Shown: positions 1 to 8,650 of the stretch, one piece after another
How the letters are laid out: each line of letters begins with the position of its first letter
Position numbering within the stretch: position 1 is the stretch's first letter
Assembly (NCBI RefSeq): GCF_013155545.1
Contig: NZ_JABJVV010000001.1
Location: 372,001-436,000, forward strand
Source of the DNA: Caenimonas soli
GTDB lineage: Bacteria; Pseudomonadota; Gammaproteobacteria; Burkholderiales; Burkholderiaceae_C
Reading direction: 5' to 3'
Length of the DNA stretch: 64,000 nucleotides
Notes under the pieces: model-generated
What the model saw: the letters and a program-made list of their open reading frames with translations, nothing else
Database searches by the model: none
Told to the model about the DNA's origin: nothing
Translations under genes and position numbers: made by a program

Positions 1-641
1 GCGCGCTGGGCGAATGTGATGGTGGAGCCCCGCGCACCGGTGTCCAGCACTGGTACGTTGCCGTAGAGCTTGGCAACGAATTCCTTGGCCTTGGCCTCGC
101 TGCCGTACTTGCGCTTCGCGAACTCCCAAGCCGCCAGGTAGTTCCAGCGGGCGCCGCCCGAGGTCTTGGGATTGGGTGTTATGACGCTCACGCCGGGCTT
201 GATGAGGTCATCCCAATCCTTGATGCCCTTGGGATTGCCCTGCCGCACCACCAGCACGATCGTGGACGTGTAGGGCGATGAATTGTGCGGCAGGCGCTTT
301 TGCCAGTCGGCAGCCAGCCAGCCGCCGTTCTTGACCAGGGCATCGGTGTCGCCTGCCAGGGCCAGCGTCACGACATCCGCATCCAGGCCATCGATGACCG
401 AACGGGCCTGCTTGCCCGAGCCGCCGTGTGACTGCTTGATGCTCACGTCCTGGCCGGTCTTGGCCTTCCAGTGCTTGGCAAAGGCCTGGTTGAACTCGAC
501 GTACAGTTCCCGCGTCGGGTCGTACGACACGTTCAGCAGCGTGACCGATTGTTGGCCCCAAGACGGCAGAGCCGCCAGGGTCAGGGCACCCGCCAGGGCG
601 GCTGCCAGGGGAATCTTGATAAAGTCGCGGCGAAGGTTCAT
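1..641 (-). CDS. sbp: Sulfate ABC transporter substrate-binding protein, partial (C-terminus off the left edge)
   Basis: Periplasmic binding protein that hands sulfate (or thiosulfate) to the Cys ABC importer. About 213 residues are visible. The start is the ATG at 639-641; it gives MNLRRDF followed by a hydrophobic stretch ending near [13 protein letters not shown], a normal signal peptide. The mature protein begins with [15 protein letters not shown], the typical opening of the Sbp/CysP family, and carries [16 protein letters not shown], the second family signature. The gene is transcribed leftwards, away from yggX; permease and ATPase genes presumably lie outside the window. The CysI-CysN operon 5 kb away makes a sulfate role likely. 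Sbp versus CysP cannot be separated from this fragment. Confidence 0.9.
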   Translation of the reverse strand, partial: MNLRRDFIKIPLAAALAGALTLAALPSWGQQSVTLLNVSYDPTRELYVEFNQAFAKHWKAKTGQDVSIKQSHGGSGKQARSVIDGLDADVVTLALAGDTDALVKNGGWLAADWQKRLPHNSSPYTSTIVLVVRQGNPKGIKDWDDLIKPGVSVITPNPKTSGGARWNYLAAWEFAKRKYGSEAKAKEFVAKLYGNVPVLDTGARGSTITFAQR

Positions 642-720
642 AAGTTTCTTTCGGGGTTCTTGGAAATCGACAGGCCGATTCTGGAAGCCCCGCTTTGAAA
701 CTGGAACGACTTAATACTCA

Positions 721-752
721 CTTGTTTATTCGAACAAGCTTATTGCTATATC
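721..752. promoter_or_regulatory. Sulfur-gene control region: palindrome and AAGCTTAT motif, with extended -10 for yggX
   Basis: The gap between sbp and yggX contains CTTGTT-N6-AACAAG (721-738), a perfect 6-bp inverted repeat, overlapping AAGCTTAT at 736-743. The same AAGCTTAT octamer occurs at 4740-4747 in front of the TauE-cys operon. A LysR-type sulfur regulator such as CysB would be a natural reader, but this is inference. TGCTATATC at 745-752 resembles an extended -10 box reading towards yggX. Confidence 0.35.
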
Positions 753-770
753 ACTCTAAGAGGCGTCCCC

Positions 771-1043
771 ATGGCTCGTACCGTCCAATGCATCAAGCTC
801 GGCAAAGAAGCCGAAGGGCTCGACTTTCCTCCCTATCCGGGCGAACTCGGCAAGCGCATCTATGAAAACGTCAGCAAGGAAGCCTGGGCCCAGTGGCTCA
901 AGCAGCAAACCATGCTGGTCAATGAGAATCGCCTGAATCTGGCCGACGCACGCGCCCGCCAGTACCTGGCGCGCCAGATGGAGAACCACTTCTTCGGCCA
1001 GGGCGCCGATGTGGCCCAGGGTTACGTGCCACCCAGCGAATGA
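771..1043 (+). CDS. yggX: Fe(2+)-trafficking / oxidative damage protection protein YggX
   Basis: Small cytoplasmic protein of the YggX family, 90 residues, the usual family length. It protects iron-sulfur proteins from oxidants and is thought to move labile ferrous iron. It begins [18 protein letters not shown], with the conserved Cys7, and carries the family's [18 protein letters not shown] and ENHFFG segments. An AAGAGG ribosome binding site lies 8 bases before the ATG. The stop codon overlaps the mnmC start (ATGA), so both are probably translated from one message. No sign of damage. Confidence 0.95.
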   Translation: MARTVQCIKLGKEAEGLDFPPYPGELGKRIYENVSKEAWAQWLKQQTMLVNENRLNLADARARQYLARQMENHFFGQGADVAQGYVPPSE

Positions 1044-2644
1044 ACGCTCGCGGGCTTGAAGAGGCCCGCCATGTCTTCCTGCGCGGCTGCGGCTTGCCGA
1101 GCGCCTGGACGGTCCAGCCGCAGTGGCGCATTCTCGACACCGGCTTCGGGCCCGGGCTGAACTTCCTGGCGGCGTGGCAAGCCTGGAAGCAAGACCCCCA
1201 GCGCCCTCGCCTGCTGCACTACGTCGCCATCGAGGCTTCACCGGCGACGGCTGAAGACCTGTTGCGCAGTGTCGCGAACTATCCGGAACTCGTCCCGCTT
1301 GCGCAGGCCTTGGCCGCGCAATGGGCTGGGCTGCTGCCGGGGGTCCATCGCCTGGTGCTCGAGGAGGGACACGTCCTGCTGACGCTGCACGTGCGGGACG
1401 TGCGCCACGTGCTTCGCCAGGAGCCGTTCACCGTCGATTCGGTATTTCTGGGCGAACAGCCGTGGGACCTGCACACGCTCAAGGCCCTGGGCCGGCATTG
1501 CCGGCGAGGCACCGGCATCGCCGCCACCTCTCTTGCGGACGAAATGCGAAGGGACCTGGCGCAGTGCGGTTTTTCTCTCCAGCAGGCCGAGGGTGTCTTT
1601 TCGCCCGCCTGGGAGCCCAAGGCCCGCCGAATAGAGAGCGTTGTTGCACCGAGCCATTGCGCGGTGATCGGCTCGGGGCTGGCGGGCGCTTCGGTGGCTG
1701 CCAGCCTGGCGCGGCGAGGCTGGCAAGTGACGGTTCTCGACGCAGCGGACACTCCCGCCGCAGCCGCTTCCGGCTTGCCGGCCGGACTGCTGGCGCCGCA
1801 CCACTCGCCCGATGACAACCAGCTCTCCCGGCTCTCGCGCTGCGGTGTGCGCATGACCTTGCAGCAGGCCGAGGCCTTATTGCACGAAGGCGATTGGCAA
1901 CTCAGCGGCGCGATGGAAAGGCGCGACGGCGTCGATCTCTGGCATGGGCAGGCCGCGTGGATCAAGCCCGCCACGCTGGTCAAGGCCTGGCTGGCCCAGT
2001 CCGGCATCGAATGGCGCGGAACTACCCACGTTGCGCGTCTTGCAAGGCTCGAAGAAGGCTGGCAGCTGCGGGATGCGCAAGACCGGGAAGTGACACGCGC
2101 CCAGCTCGTCGTCGTGGCGGCAGCGCACGCCAGCAGCGTCTTGCTGGGAGGTGGCACTGCGCTGAGTCCGGTGCGGGGACAGGTTTCATGGGCGTTCCAC
2201 GATGCCACGCTGGCTCTGCCCGCCCATCCCCTCAAGGGCAACGGCCACTTCATTCCTGTCGTTCCATTGCAGGGTCGAACCGCGTGGCTCACGGGTTCTA
2301 CCTATGACCGCGACGACACCGGCCTCGAGGCGCGCGCCGCGGATCACTCGGCCAACCTGGAGCGCCTGCGGGCCCTGGCGCCCGAGGTGGCCCTGCAGCT
2401 GGCGCCGCAGTTCGAATCGGGCGCCGTCCAAGCATGGACGGGCGTGCGCTGCACCACCACCGACCGCCGGCCGCTGCTCGCCGAAGTGGCTCGGGGCCTG
2501 TGGGTCAGCACCGGCATGGGCTCGCGCGGCCTGACCTTTGCACCGTTGTGCGCCGAGCTTTTGGCCGCGCGGCTGCATGGCGAGCCGCTGCCGCTGGAGA
2601 GCCGACTGGCGCAAGCGCTGGATGCCAGAAAGCGAATCAGCTGA
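1040..2644 (+). CDS. mnmC: MnmC-like tRNA U34 modification protein with a degenerate methyltransferase half
   Basis: MnmC is normally a two-domain enzyme completing mnm5(s)2U34 in tRNA: an FAD oxidase removes the carboxymethyl group and a SAM methyltransferase methylates the product. The C-terminal FAD half looks intact ([20 protein letters not shown] near residue 208, and [13 protein letters not shown] with [14 protein letters not shown] near the end). The N-terminal half keeps the SAM loop [16 protein letters not shown] (about residue 31) but the protein is only 534 residues, starts about 20-25 residues later than usual, and where family members have a DGFxPxxNPxMW catalytic segment it reads [17 protein letters not shown]. 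The start overlaps yggX by 4 bp. The oxidase activity is likely; the methyltransferase activity is doubtful. Confidence 0.85.
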   Translation: MNARGLEEARHVFLRGCGLPSAWTVQPQWRILDTGFGPGLNFLAAWQAWKQDPQRPRLLHYVAIEASPATAEDLLRSVANYPELVPLAQALAAQWAGLLPGVHRLVLEEGHVLLTLHVRDVRHVLRQEPFTVDSVFLGEQPWDLHTLKALGRHCRRGTGIAATSLADEMRRDLAQCGFSLQQAEGVFSPAWEPKARRIESVVAPSHCAVIGSGLAGASVAASLARRGWQVTVLDAADTPAAAASGLPAGLLAPHHSPDDNQLSRLSRCGVRMTLQQAEALLHEGDWQLSGAMERRDGVDLWHGQAAWIKPATLVKAWLAQSGIEWRGTTHVARLARLEEGWQLRDAQDREVTRAQLVVVAAAHASSVLLGGGTALSPVRGQVSWAFHDATLALPAHPLKGNGHFIPVVPLQGRTAWLTGSTYDRDDTGLEARAADHSANLERLRALAPEVALQLAPQFESGAVQAWTGVRCTTTDRRPLLAEVARGLWVSTGMGSRGLTFAPLCAELLAARLHGEPLPLESRLAQALDARKRIS

Positions 2645-2662
2645 AGTTGTTAGCATTGGCTG

Positions 2663-3865
2663 ATGAGCTCCACCCAGCCAACCCTCAGCGTGGCCGTGGT
2701 CGGCGCCGGCTTTGCCGGCCTCGCCACCGCGTGCATGCTCGCGCGCTGCGGCCACCAGGTCACCGTCTTCGAGAAGTTCGGAAAGCCCGAATCGCTGGGT
2801 GCCGGCATCCTGATCCAACCCAGCGGCCTCGCGGCGATGCGGGCGCTTGGCATCCATGACGAAGTCGTAGCGCATGGCGCGAAGGTGGATCACCTCCTGG
2901 GCGTTACCGCGCGCCAGCGGCCGGTCGTCAACGTGCGCTACCAGCGTTGGCAGCCCGGCTCCTTCGGCTTGGGGCTGCACCGCGGCGTGCTGTTCAACGC
3001 CCTCTGGCGCCAGGCCCAGGCCTGCGGCGTCAAGCTGGTTACCGGCGAGGAGGTACGCGACCTCGCAACGCTGCAAGCCCACGACCTGGTCGTCATCGCG
3101 GATGGCACCCGCTCGTCGTTGCGCGGCCAGACCGGCCTGGCCTGCAGTGACCGCCTCTACCCCTGGGGGGCGGTGTGGGCAGTGCTGCGTGATCCGCAGC
3201 AGCAGTACGGCTCGACCCTGTGGCAGTGGTACCGCGGCGCCCGCCAGATGCTGGGCATCATGCCCACTGGACACGCACCAGGCGGCCAGGGGCCGGTCGT
3301 CAGCCTGTTCTGGAGCCTGCGGGCCGACCAGTACCGCGTGTGGCTCGACGCCGGGCTGGAAGCCTTCAAACGCGAAGTGCTGGCCCTGCACCCCGGCTGC
3401 GACGGCTTGCTGGACCAGATCAACTCGCTGGACGACCTCACCTGGGCGCGCTACCACGACGTGGTGATGCCGGCCTATCACACCGACCGCTGCGTGGTGG
3501 TGGGCGATGCCGCCCATGCCACCAGCCCGCAGCTGGGCCAGGGGACCAACCTCGCCCTGCTCGACGCGGTGGTGCTGTGCGATTGCCTGAAGCAGGGCCT
3601 GCCTGTGGCGCAGGCCCTGGAGCGCTACACACAGCTGCGGCGCGGTCACCTGCATTTCTACGGCCAGGCCAGCCGCTGGCTGACCCCGCTGTTCCAGTCC
3701 GATCTGTGGTTGCTGCCCTGGTTGCGCGACCTGTTCATGAACCTCGGCTCCGGCTTGCCGGTCGTGGGTTCGCTGACGCGCCAAACCCTGGTCGGGGTGC
3801 GGCAAGGGTGGCTTTCGCGCGAGACGCTCGAGCTGGCGAAACTGCAGGCGCAGGACGCCGCCTGA
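2663..3865 (+). CDS. FAD-dependent aromatic-type monooxygenase (UbiH/salicylate hydroxylase superfamily)
   Basis: Flavoprotein monooxygenase of group A, 400 residues. It shows the dinucleotide fold VAVVGAGFAGL (GxGxxG at residues 14-19), the NAD(P)H/FAD motif VVIADGTRS (about 144-151) and the second FAD motif VVVGDAAHATSP with GQGTNLALLDAV (279-303). Such enzymes hydroxylate aromatic or quinoid substrates using NAD(P)H and oxygen. The substrate cannot be read from the sequence; no ring-cleavage or ubiquinone genes are adjacent. It follows mnmC by 18 bp on the same strand and converges with the receiver gene behind it. Confidence 0.85.
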   Translation: MSSTQPTLSVAVVGAGFAGLATACMLARCGHQVTVFEKFGKPESLGAGILIQPSGLAAMRALGIHDEVVAHGAKVDHLLGVTARQRPVVNVRYQRWQPGSFGLGLHRGVLFNALWRQAQACGVKLVTGEEVRDLATLQAHDLVVIADGTRSSLRGQTGLACSDRLYPWGAVWAVLRDPQQQYGSTLWQWYRGARQMLGIMPTGHAPGGQGPVVSLFWSLRADQYRVWLDAGLEAFKREVLALHPGCDGLLDQINSLDDLTWARYHDVVMPAYHTDRCVVVGDAAHATSPQLGQGTNLALLDAVVLCDCLKQGLPVAQALERYTQLRRGHLHFYGQASRWLTPLFQSDLWLLPWLRDLFMNLGSGLPVVGSLTRQTLVGVRQGWLSRETLELAKLQAQDAA

Positions 3866-3871
3866 GCGTTG

Positions 3872-4615
3872 CTACACTTTGTGTAGCAGATCCTGCAGCT
3901 TGCCCGGATGGGGCGGCTTGTCGAAGAAGCCTTTGGCGCCCGCAAACCAGCCACGGGCCCGCTCGCCCCAGGAAGCCCGGGCCTTGGTCACGATCACATG
4001 CTCGATCGCCGGCCTGGCTTCGGTCAGCTCCTTGAGAAAGGCCCAACCGTTGACATCGGGCAAAGCGAAGTCCACCAGGGCAACGGCGTAATGATGGGCG
4101 CGAACCAATTCCAGCGCCTGGGCCCCGGTTTCCGCCTCGTCGGCCTGCGTCAGGTCGGCCAGGGCCAGCTTGGCGCGAAGGTAGAGCCGCTCGTCGCGAT
4201 CCGCACTGGCGATCAGGGCGCGCTTGGGAATCGCATCGCTCGGAGGCCATGTTTCCATAGCGCTTTCGTCGAATCCCAGGTCGAAGTCGACCGGTTCGGG
4301 CAGGGAAAATAACTCGTCCATGGACTTGACCACGTCCGGCCACGACAGGGGGCGGTCAAAGATGCGCCAGGCGTGGGCCGGCGCCACGGCCCCCACCCAG
4401 ATGAGCTTAAGGAGGGAATTCCTCGGCGACTCGAGCTCCAGCCGCGCCTCATAACTTTGTCCGTCGATCAGGGCCAGCCTGGGCGGCTCGGGAGCACCCG
4501 ACTCCCAAAGGGAATAGATAGTGCCCCGCTGCTCGGAGAGCCGGAATATCGTGTTGAGCGCATGGCGCTCGACATCGGTGAACCCCATGACCTTGACGAA
4601 GATCCGCTGAGCCAT
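3872..4615 (-). CDS. Response-regulator-like protein with two receiver domains, the first degenerate
   Basis: 247 residues. The C-terminal part (about 131-247) is a receiver domain: acidic pocket in ALIASADRDERL, probable phosphorylated Asp182 in ALVDFALPDVNGW, Thr210 in VIVTKA and Lys233 in GFFDKPPHPGKL. The N-terminal part (about 1-105) has the same rhythm, with LALIDGQSYEA, LLKLIWVGAV and WRIFDRPLSWPDVVKSMDEL, the last resembling the end of a receiver fold, but lacks a full active site. No DNA-binding or enzymatic output domain is present. No histidine kinase is adjacent, so its partner is unknown. It may act by protein contact, as single-domain receivers do. Confidence 0.7.
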   Translation of the reverse strand: MAQRIFVKVMGFTDVERHALNTIFRLSEQRGTIYSLWESGAPEPPRLALIDGQSYEARLELESPRNSLLKLIWVGAVAPAHAWRIFDRPLSWPDVVKSMDELFSLPEPVDFDLGFDESAMETWPPSDAIPKRALIASADRDERLYLRAKLALADLTQADEAETGAQALELVRAHHYAVALVDFALPDVNGWAFLKELTEARPAIEHVIVTKARASWGERARGWFAGAKGFFDKPPHPGKLQDLLHKV

Positions 4616-4737
4616 TTGGTGGACGTAATGACGTTGGTATTACGGCGCGAATTATGAGGCTACGCCACCGTGCCCCTAAAACCGCCTTATCCAGCATGAG
4701 CTTCTAACGGCCTGCAAAGGCGCGCCAATACTCGCTC

Positions 4738-4756
4738 ATAAGCTTATCCGCATAAG
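4738..4756. promoter_or_regulatory. Overlapping ATAAG/CTTAT palindromes ahead of the TauE-cys operon
   Basis: Three half-sites overlap: ATAAGCTTAT (4738-4747) is a perfect palindrome and CTTAT-CCGC-ATAAG (4743-4756) is a second. The inner AAGCTTAT octamer also occurs between sbp and yggX. Position about 55-75 bp before the TauE start suits an activator site; CysB is the obvious candidate but is not shown. Confidence 0.35.
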
Positions 4757-4810
4757 GCGTGAACGAAAAAATAGTTTGCCTTCATATGCTCCCCTTTTAA
4801 AGTCGCGCCC

Positions 4811-5602
4811 ATGCACGATTTCGCCTTTGTCTTCGCCGGGTTCTTCGTCGGCCTGGTGGTTGGCCTCACGGGCGTCGGCGGCGGCTCCTTGATGACGCCA
4901 ATCCTGATCTTCGGCTTCGGCGTCAAGCCCTACCTGGCCATCGGCACCGACCTGCTGTTCGCCGCGGCCACCAAGTTTGGCGGCTCGCTCGGGCTGGCCC
5001 GTTCCCGCTCCATCGATTGGCCGATCGTGGCCCTGCTGTCGGCCGGCAGCATCCCGGCTGCCCTGGTGACCATTTTCATCTTGCACCAAGTGGGGCCCGC
5101 CGACCCTGCCGTGCAAGCGGTGATGACCACGACCTTGGGCGCGGCCTTGCTCCTCACGGCCGCAGCCACCCTGTACAAGGCGATCAAGGGTAAGAACGCC
5201 CCGCGCCACCTGGAAGCCGCCGCTCTCGCCAAGGCGACACGGCCGCGCCATTGGAGCCAGCCGGTGCTGTTCGGCGCCGCCATCGGCGCTTTGGTGTCCC
5301 TGACCTCGGTAGGCGCCGGCGCCATTGGCGTCACGGTCCTCATGCTGTTGTACCCCGCGCTGCCGCTGCCTCGCATCATTGCCGCCGACATTGCCTACGC
5401 CGTCCCGCTGACGCTGGTGGCCGGCCTCGGCCACGCCTCCATCGGTTCGGTTGACTGGACGCTGCTGGGCTCCCTGCTGGCGGGCTCCCTGCCCGGCATC
5501 TGGCTGGGTTCGCGCCTGGTGCGCCACGCGCCCGACCGACTGATCCGTTCCCTTTTGTCCGTGCTGCTGGCCTATGCCGGCGCCAGGCTGATCACCCTGT
5601 AA
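4811..5602 (+). CDS. TauE/SafE family anion exporter (probable sulfite/sulfonate exporter)
   Basis: Inner-membrane protein of 263 residues, with the usual two halves of the TauE/SafE family. The first repeat opens FAFVFAGFFVGLVVGLTGVGGGSLMTPIL, and the second has ALVSLTSVGAGAIGVTVLMLLYP; both glycine-rich hairpin motifs are conserved. The gene starts 10 bp before cysI on the same strand and is very probably co-transcribed with it. Family members export sulfite or sulfoacetate or take up related compounds; here removal of excess sulfite formed by the assimilatory pathway is the simplest reading. Direction of transport is inferred from context only. Confidence 0.85.
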   Translation: MHDFAFVFAGFFVGLVVGLTGVGGGSLMTPILIFGFGVKPYLAIGTDLLFAAATKFGGSLGLARSRSIDWPIVALLSAGSIPAALVTIFILHQVGPADPAVQAVMTTTLGAALLLTAAATLYKAIKGKNAPRHLEAAALAKATRPRHWSQPVLFGAAIGALVSLTSVGAGAIGVTVLMLLYPALPLPRIIAADIAYAVPLTLVAGLGHASIGSVDWTLLGSLLAGSLPGIWLGSRLVRHAPDRLIRSLLSVLLAYAGARLITL

Positions 5603-5612
5603 AGCCAAGAAC

Positions 5613-7433
5613 ATGTACCAGTACACAGAATTCGACAAGCAATTCGTCAAGAACCGGGCCGCGCAATACCGCGACCAGCTCGAGCGCAACCTCGCCGGCA
5701 AGCTGAGCGACGACGATTTTCGGCCGTTGCGGCTGCAGAACGGCTGGTACATCCAGCGCTACGCGCCCATGCTGCGCATCGCAGTGCCCTACGGCGAAAT
5801 CTCCAGCGCCCAGCTGCGGGTGCTGGGCCAGATCGCCCGCGAATACGACCAGCCCACCGCCGAGATCTTCAAGGACGCCCAGGAAAAGCAGGACGCCCTG
5901 GGCCCGGTGCCGCTGCCCGGCGGCGGCTCGGTGCGTTCGCACCTGAAGGTCGGCTACGGCCACTTCACCACCCGCCAGAACGTGCAGTTCAACTGGATTC
6001 CTCTGGTCAAGAGCGCCGACGTGATGGAATTGCTCGCCAGCGTCGACATGCATGGCATCCAGACCAGCGGCAATTGCATCCGCAACATCACCAGCGACGA
6101 GCGCGCCGGCATCGCCGTGGACGAAATTGCCGATCCGCGCCCCTTCTGCGAAATCATGCGCCAATGGAGCACGCTGCACCCCGAGTTCGCGTTTCTGCCG
6201 CGCAAGTTCAAGATCGCCGTTTCCGGCGCCGTTGAGGACCGCGCCGCCACCTTCTGGCATGACGTGGGCCTGCACGTGGTCAAGAACGAAGCCGGCGAGC
6301 TGGGTTTCCGGGTGCTGGTGGGCGGCGGCATGGGCCGCACCCCGGTCATCGCCACCGTGATCCGCGAGTTCCTGCCCTGGGCCGAGATCCTCAACTTCCT
6401 CGAAGCCGTTGTGCGCGTGTACAACCGCTGGGGCCGCCGTGACAACATGTACAAGGCCCGCATCAAGATCCTGGTGAAGGCCGAAGGCCAGCGCTACATC
6501 GACGAGGTGGAAGCCGAGTACAAGCAGATCATCGAAGTGGACGGCGCTCCCCACACCATCACCCAGGCCGAACTGGACCGCGTCGCGGCTTCCTTCGTGC
6601 CGCCCGCGCTCCAGCGCAGGCGCGCAGGCCCCGAGGCCAAGGTGCACGAGATCGTTCGCGCCGGCGCCGAGGCCGACCCGGAATACGACCGCTGGCTGCA
6701 GCAGAACGTGGCCGGGCACAAGAACCCGCAGCTGCGCGCCGTGACCTTGTCGTTCAAGCGCCTGGGCCAGGCGCCCGGCGACGCCACCGGCGTCCAGCTG
6801 GACGAGGCCGCCGAACTGGCCGACCGCTTCTCGGCCGGCGAAGCCCGCGTCACGCACGACCAGAACCTGCTCTTGCCCTGGGTGCACCAGGACGACCTGC
6901 CCGAACTGTGGCACGCCGCCCGCAAAGCCGGCCTGGCCAAGGCCAACATCCGCCTGCTGACGGACATGATCGCCTGCCCCGGCGGCGACTTCTGCTCGCT
7001 GGCCAATGCCCGCTCGTTGCCCATTGCCGAAGCCATCACGCAGCGCTACCAGGACCTGGACGAGCTGCACGACATCGGCGAGGTCGACCTGCACATCTCC
7101 GGCTGCATCAACTCCTGCGGCCACCACCACAGCGGCCATATCGGCATCCTGGGCGTCGACAAGGACGGCAAGGAGTGGTACCAGGTCACGCTGGGCGGCT
7201 CCGACGGCTCCGCGCTGTCCGGCGCCCCGGCACCGGGCAAGGTGGTCGGCCCGTCGTTCTCCGCGGCCGAAGTGCCCGAAGTGATCGAGGCCGTGCTGGA
7301 TACCTATCGCCAGCAGCGCGTTGCCGTTGACGGCAAGGCCGAGACTTTCATCGCCACGCTGAGGCGCGTGGGTATCGAACCGTTCAAGGCCGCCGCCAAT
7401 GCGGCGCGTTTCGCAGAAAAGCAGGTGGCCTGA
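5613..7433 (+). CDS. cysI: Assimilatory sulfite reductase hemoprotein (nitrite/sulfite reductase family)
   Basis: Reduces sulfite to sulfide with six electrons using siroheme coupled to a [4Fe-4S] cluster. At 606 residues it has two ferredoxin-like half domains and two siroheme domains. The cluster ligands are visible as CPGGDFC (Cys455, Cys461) and SGCINSCGHHH (Cys498, Cys502). No cysJ flavoprotein gene follows, unlike enterobacteria, so electrons must come from elsewhere; the fdxA and FNR genes 3.5 kb downstream are candidates. The stop codon abuts the ATG of the DUF934 gene without spacer. Nitrite reduction is a less likely alternative given the cysHDN neighbours. Confidence 0.92.
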   Translation: MYQYTEFDKQFVKNRAAQYRDQLERNLAGKLSDDDFRPLRLQNGWYIQRYAPMLRIAVPYGEISSAQLRVLGQIAREYDQPTAEIFKDAQEKQDALGPVPLPGGGSVRSHLKVGYGHFTTRQNVQFNWIPLVKSADVMELLASVDMHGIQTSGNCIRNITSDERAGIAVDEIADPRPFCEIMRQWSTLHPEFAFLPRKFKIAVSGAVEDRAATFWHDVGLHVVKNEAGELGFRVLVGGGMGRTPVIATVIREFLPWAEILNFLEAVVRVYNRWGRRDNMYKARIKILVKAEGQRYIDEVEAEYKQIIEVDGAPHTITQAELDRVAASFVPPALQRRRAGPEAKVHEIVRAGAEADPEYDRWLQQNVAGHKNPQLRAVTLSFKRLGQAPGDATGVQLDEAAELADRFSAGEARVTHDQNLLLPWVHQDDLPELWHAARKAGLAKANIRLLTDMIACPGGDFCSLANARSLPIAEAITQRYQDLDELHDIGEVDLHISGCINSCGHHHSGHIGILGVDKDGKEWYQVTLGGSDGSALSGAPAPGKVVGPSFSAAEVPEVIEAVLDTYRQQRVAVDGKAETFIATLRRVGIEPFKAAANAARFAEKQVA

Positions 7434-7820
7434 ATGACTATGAATCTGCAACTGATCGCACCGCAAGACCACCAGGCCGAAGGCGCGGGCGTGCTCGCCC
7501 TGGCCAACGACGCCGATCCGCGCGAGGTTTCGCTGGAGGGTGTCCACCGCATCGACCTGCACTTTCCCAAGTTCGCCGATGGCCGCGCTTTCAGCCAGGC
7601 CTTCCTGCTGCGCCGCCGCCTGGGCTTCACCGGCGAGATCCGCGCCACGGGCGAAGTCCTCGTCGACCAGCTGGTCCAGATGGAGCGCACGGGCTTTTCC
7701 AGCGCCGTGCTGCGCGCCGACCAGGACCTGGCAGCCGCCCAGCGCCAGTTCGCGCGCTATGCCGCCTTCTACCAAGGCGACGCGGTGAACGTCCACCCGT
7801 TCTTCAAGAGGGCCGCATGA
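7434..7820 (+). CDS. DUF934 protein of the sulfur assimilation operon
   Basis: 128 residues, cytoplasmic, no signal peptide or membrane segment. It belongs to the DUF934 family, which is found almost only between cysI and cysH in proteobacteria. Conserved-looking stretches are VHRIDLHFPKFADGRAFSQ and GFTGEIRATGEVLVDQLVQM. Its role is not established; the constant position suggests an accessory to sulfite reductase, perhaps in electron delivery or cofactor loading. Start directly after the cysI stop, and its own stop overlaps the cysH start (ATGA), showing tight translational coupling. Confidence 0.85.
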   Translation: MTMNLQLIAPQDHQAEGAGVLALANDADPREVSLEGVHRIDLHFPKFADGRAFSQAFLLRRRLGFTGEIRATGEVLVDQLVQMERTGFSSAVLRADQDLAAAQRQFARYAAFYQGDAVNVHPFFKRAA

Positions 7821-8650
7821 GCGCCGCCGGGCCGTCCCAAGGCGCGAAGGCCCCCTCGGGGGGCAGCGCAGTACACGCAGTGTCAAGCGTGGGGGCTCAA
7901 CGCTCTAGCGCCATCGACCTGCACGCCCGCGCATCCGCCACGTTCGAGGCCAAGCTGGCTGAGACGAAGGCGCTGCTGCAGAGCGCCGCCGCCGACTTCG
8001 CGCCCATCACCCAGGCCTCCAGCCTGGGCGCCGAGGACGTGGTCATCACGCACCTGATCAACAGCCTGGAGCTGGACATCCCCGTCTTCGTGCTGGAAAC
8101 CGGCATGCTGCACCAACAGACGCTGGACCTGCTGGAGCGCACCCGGGCCACTTCGCGCGCGCCGGTCAACGTGTACCGGCCGGTGAACGAAGCGGTGATC
8201 CAGTTCGTCGCCCGTGAAGGCAACGAGCCAATGTACAAGAGCATCGAGCTGCGCAAGGCCTGCTGCCATATCCGCAAGGTCGAGCCGCTGGAGCGGGCCC
8301 TGGCCGGCAAGCGCGCCTGGATCACGGGCCTGCGCCGCGAGCAGTCCAATGCCCGCGCCGAGGTGCCGCTGACCGACACCAGCGACGAAGCCAAGACCGG
8401 CCGCATCAAGTTCAACCCCCTGGCCAACTGGACCTGGGGCGACGTCTGGCACTACATCAGCGTCAACAAGGTCGACTACAACCCGTTGCACGACGAGTTC
8501 TATCCCAGCATCGGCTGCGCGCCCTGCACCCGGGCCATCAGCCTGGGCGAGGACTTCCGCGCCGGCCGCTGGTGGTGGGAAGACGAGGCCGCCAAGGAAT
8601 GCGGCCTGCATGTGAAAAACGACGAAACCAAGGAAAAGGCCTCCGCATGA
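7817..8650 (+). CDS. cysH: Adenylyl-sulfate (APS) reductase, iron-sulfur type CysH
   Basis: Reduces activated sulfate to sulfite. The four cluster cysteines typical of the APS-using form are present as Cys149-Cys150 (KACCHIRK) and Cys234/Cys237 (GCAPCTRA), and the catalytic Cys262 lies in KECGLH. That fits the absence of a cysC kinase: APS is reduced without going through PAPS. Length is 277 residues because the first 30 or so form a low-complexity leader (GPSQGAKAPSGGSAVHAVSS) unlike the rest of the protein; its DNA carries a C-run/G-run hairpin (7850-7864). An internal start near Met is not available before residue 96, so the leader is probably translated. Confidence 0.9.
   Translation: MSAAGPSQGAKAPSGGSAVHAVSSVGAQRSSAIDLHARASATFEAKLAETKALLQSAAADFAPITQASSLGAEDVVITHLINSLELDIPVFVLETGMLHQQTLDLLERTRATSRAPVNVYRPVNEAVIQFVAREGNEPMYKSIELRKACCHIRKVEPLERALAGKRAWITGLRREQSNARAEVPLTDTSDEAKTGRIKFNPLANWTWGDVWHYISVNKVDYNPLHDEFYPSIGCAPCTRAISLGEDFRAGRWWWEDEAAKECGLHVKNDETKEKASA
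7841..7905 (+). repeat. Probable intergenic-type repeat absorbed into the cysH 5' end
   Basis: This stretch encodes the odd N-terminal leader of CysH. It contains GCCCCC-TCG-GGGGGC (7850-7864), followed by a segment ending in GTGGGGGCTCA. Sequences of this look occur as dispersed intergenic repeats in Comamonadaceae; that is from memory and not tested here. No second full copy was recognised in the window. Confidence 0.35.

Noticed and set aside
5592..7886. 764-codon frame on the minus strand opposite cysI, DUF934 and the cysH start
   Set aside because: Covers three real genes, no motifs, composition typical of antisense shadows.
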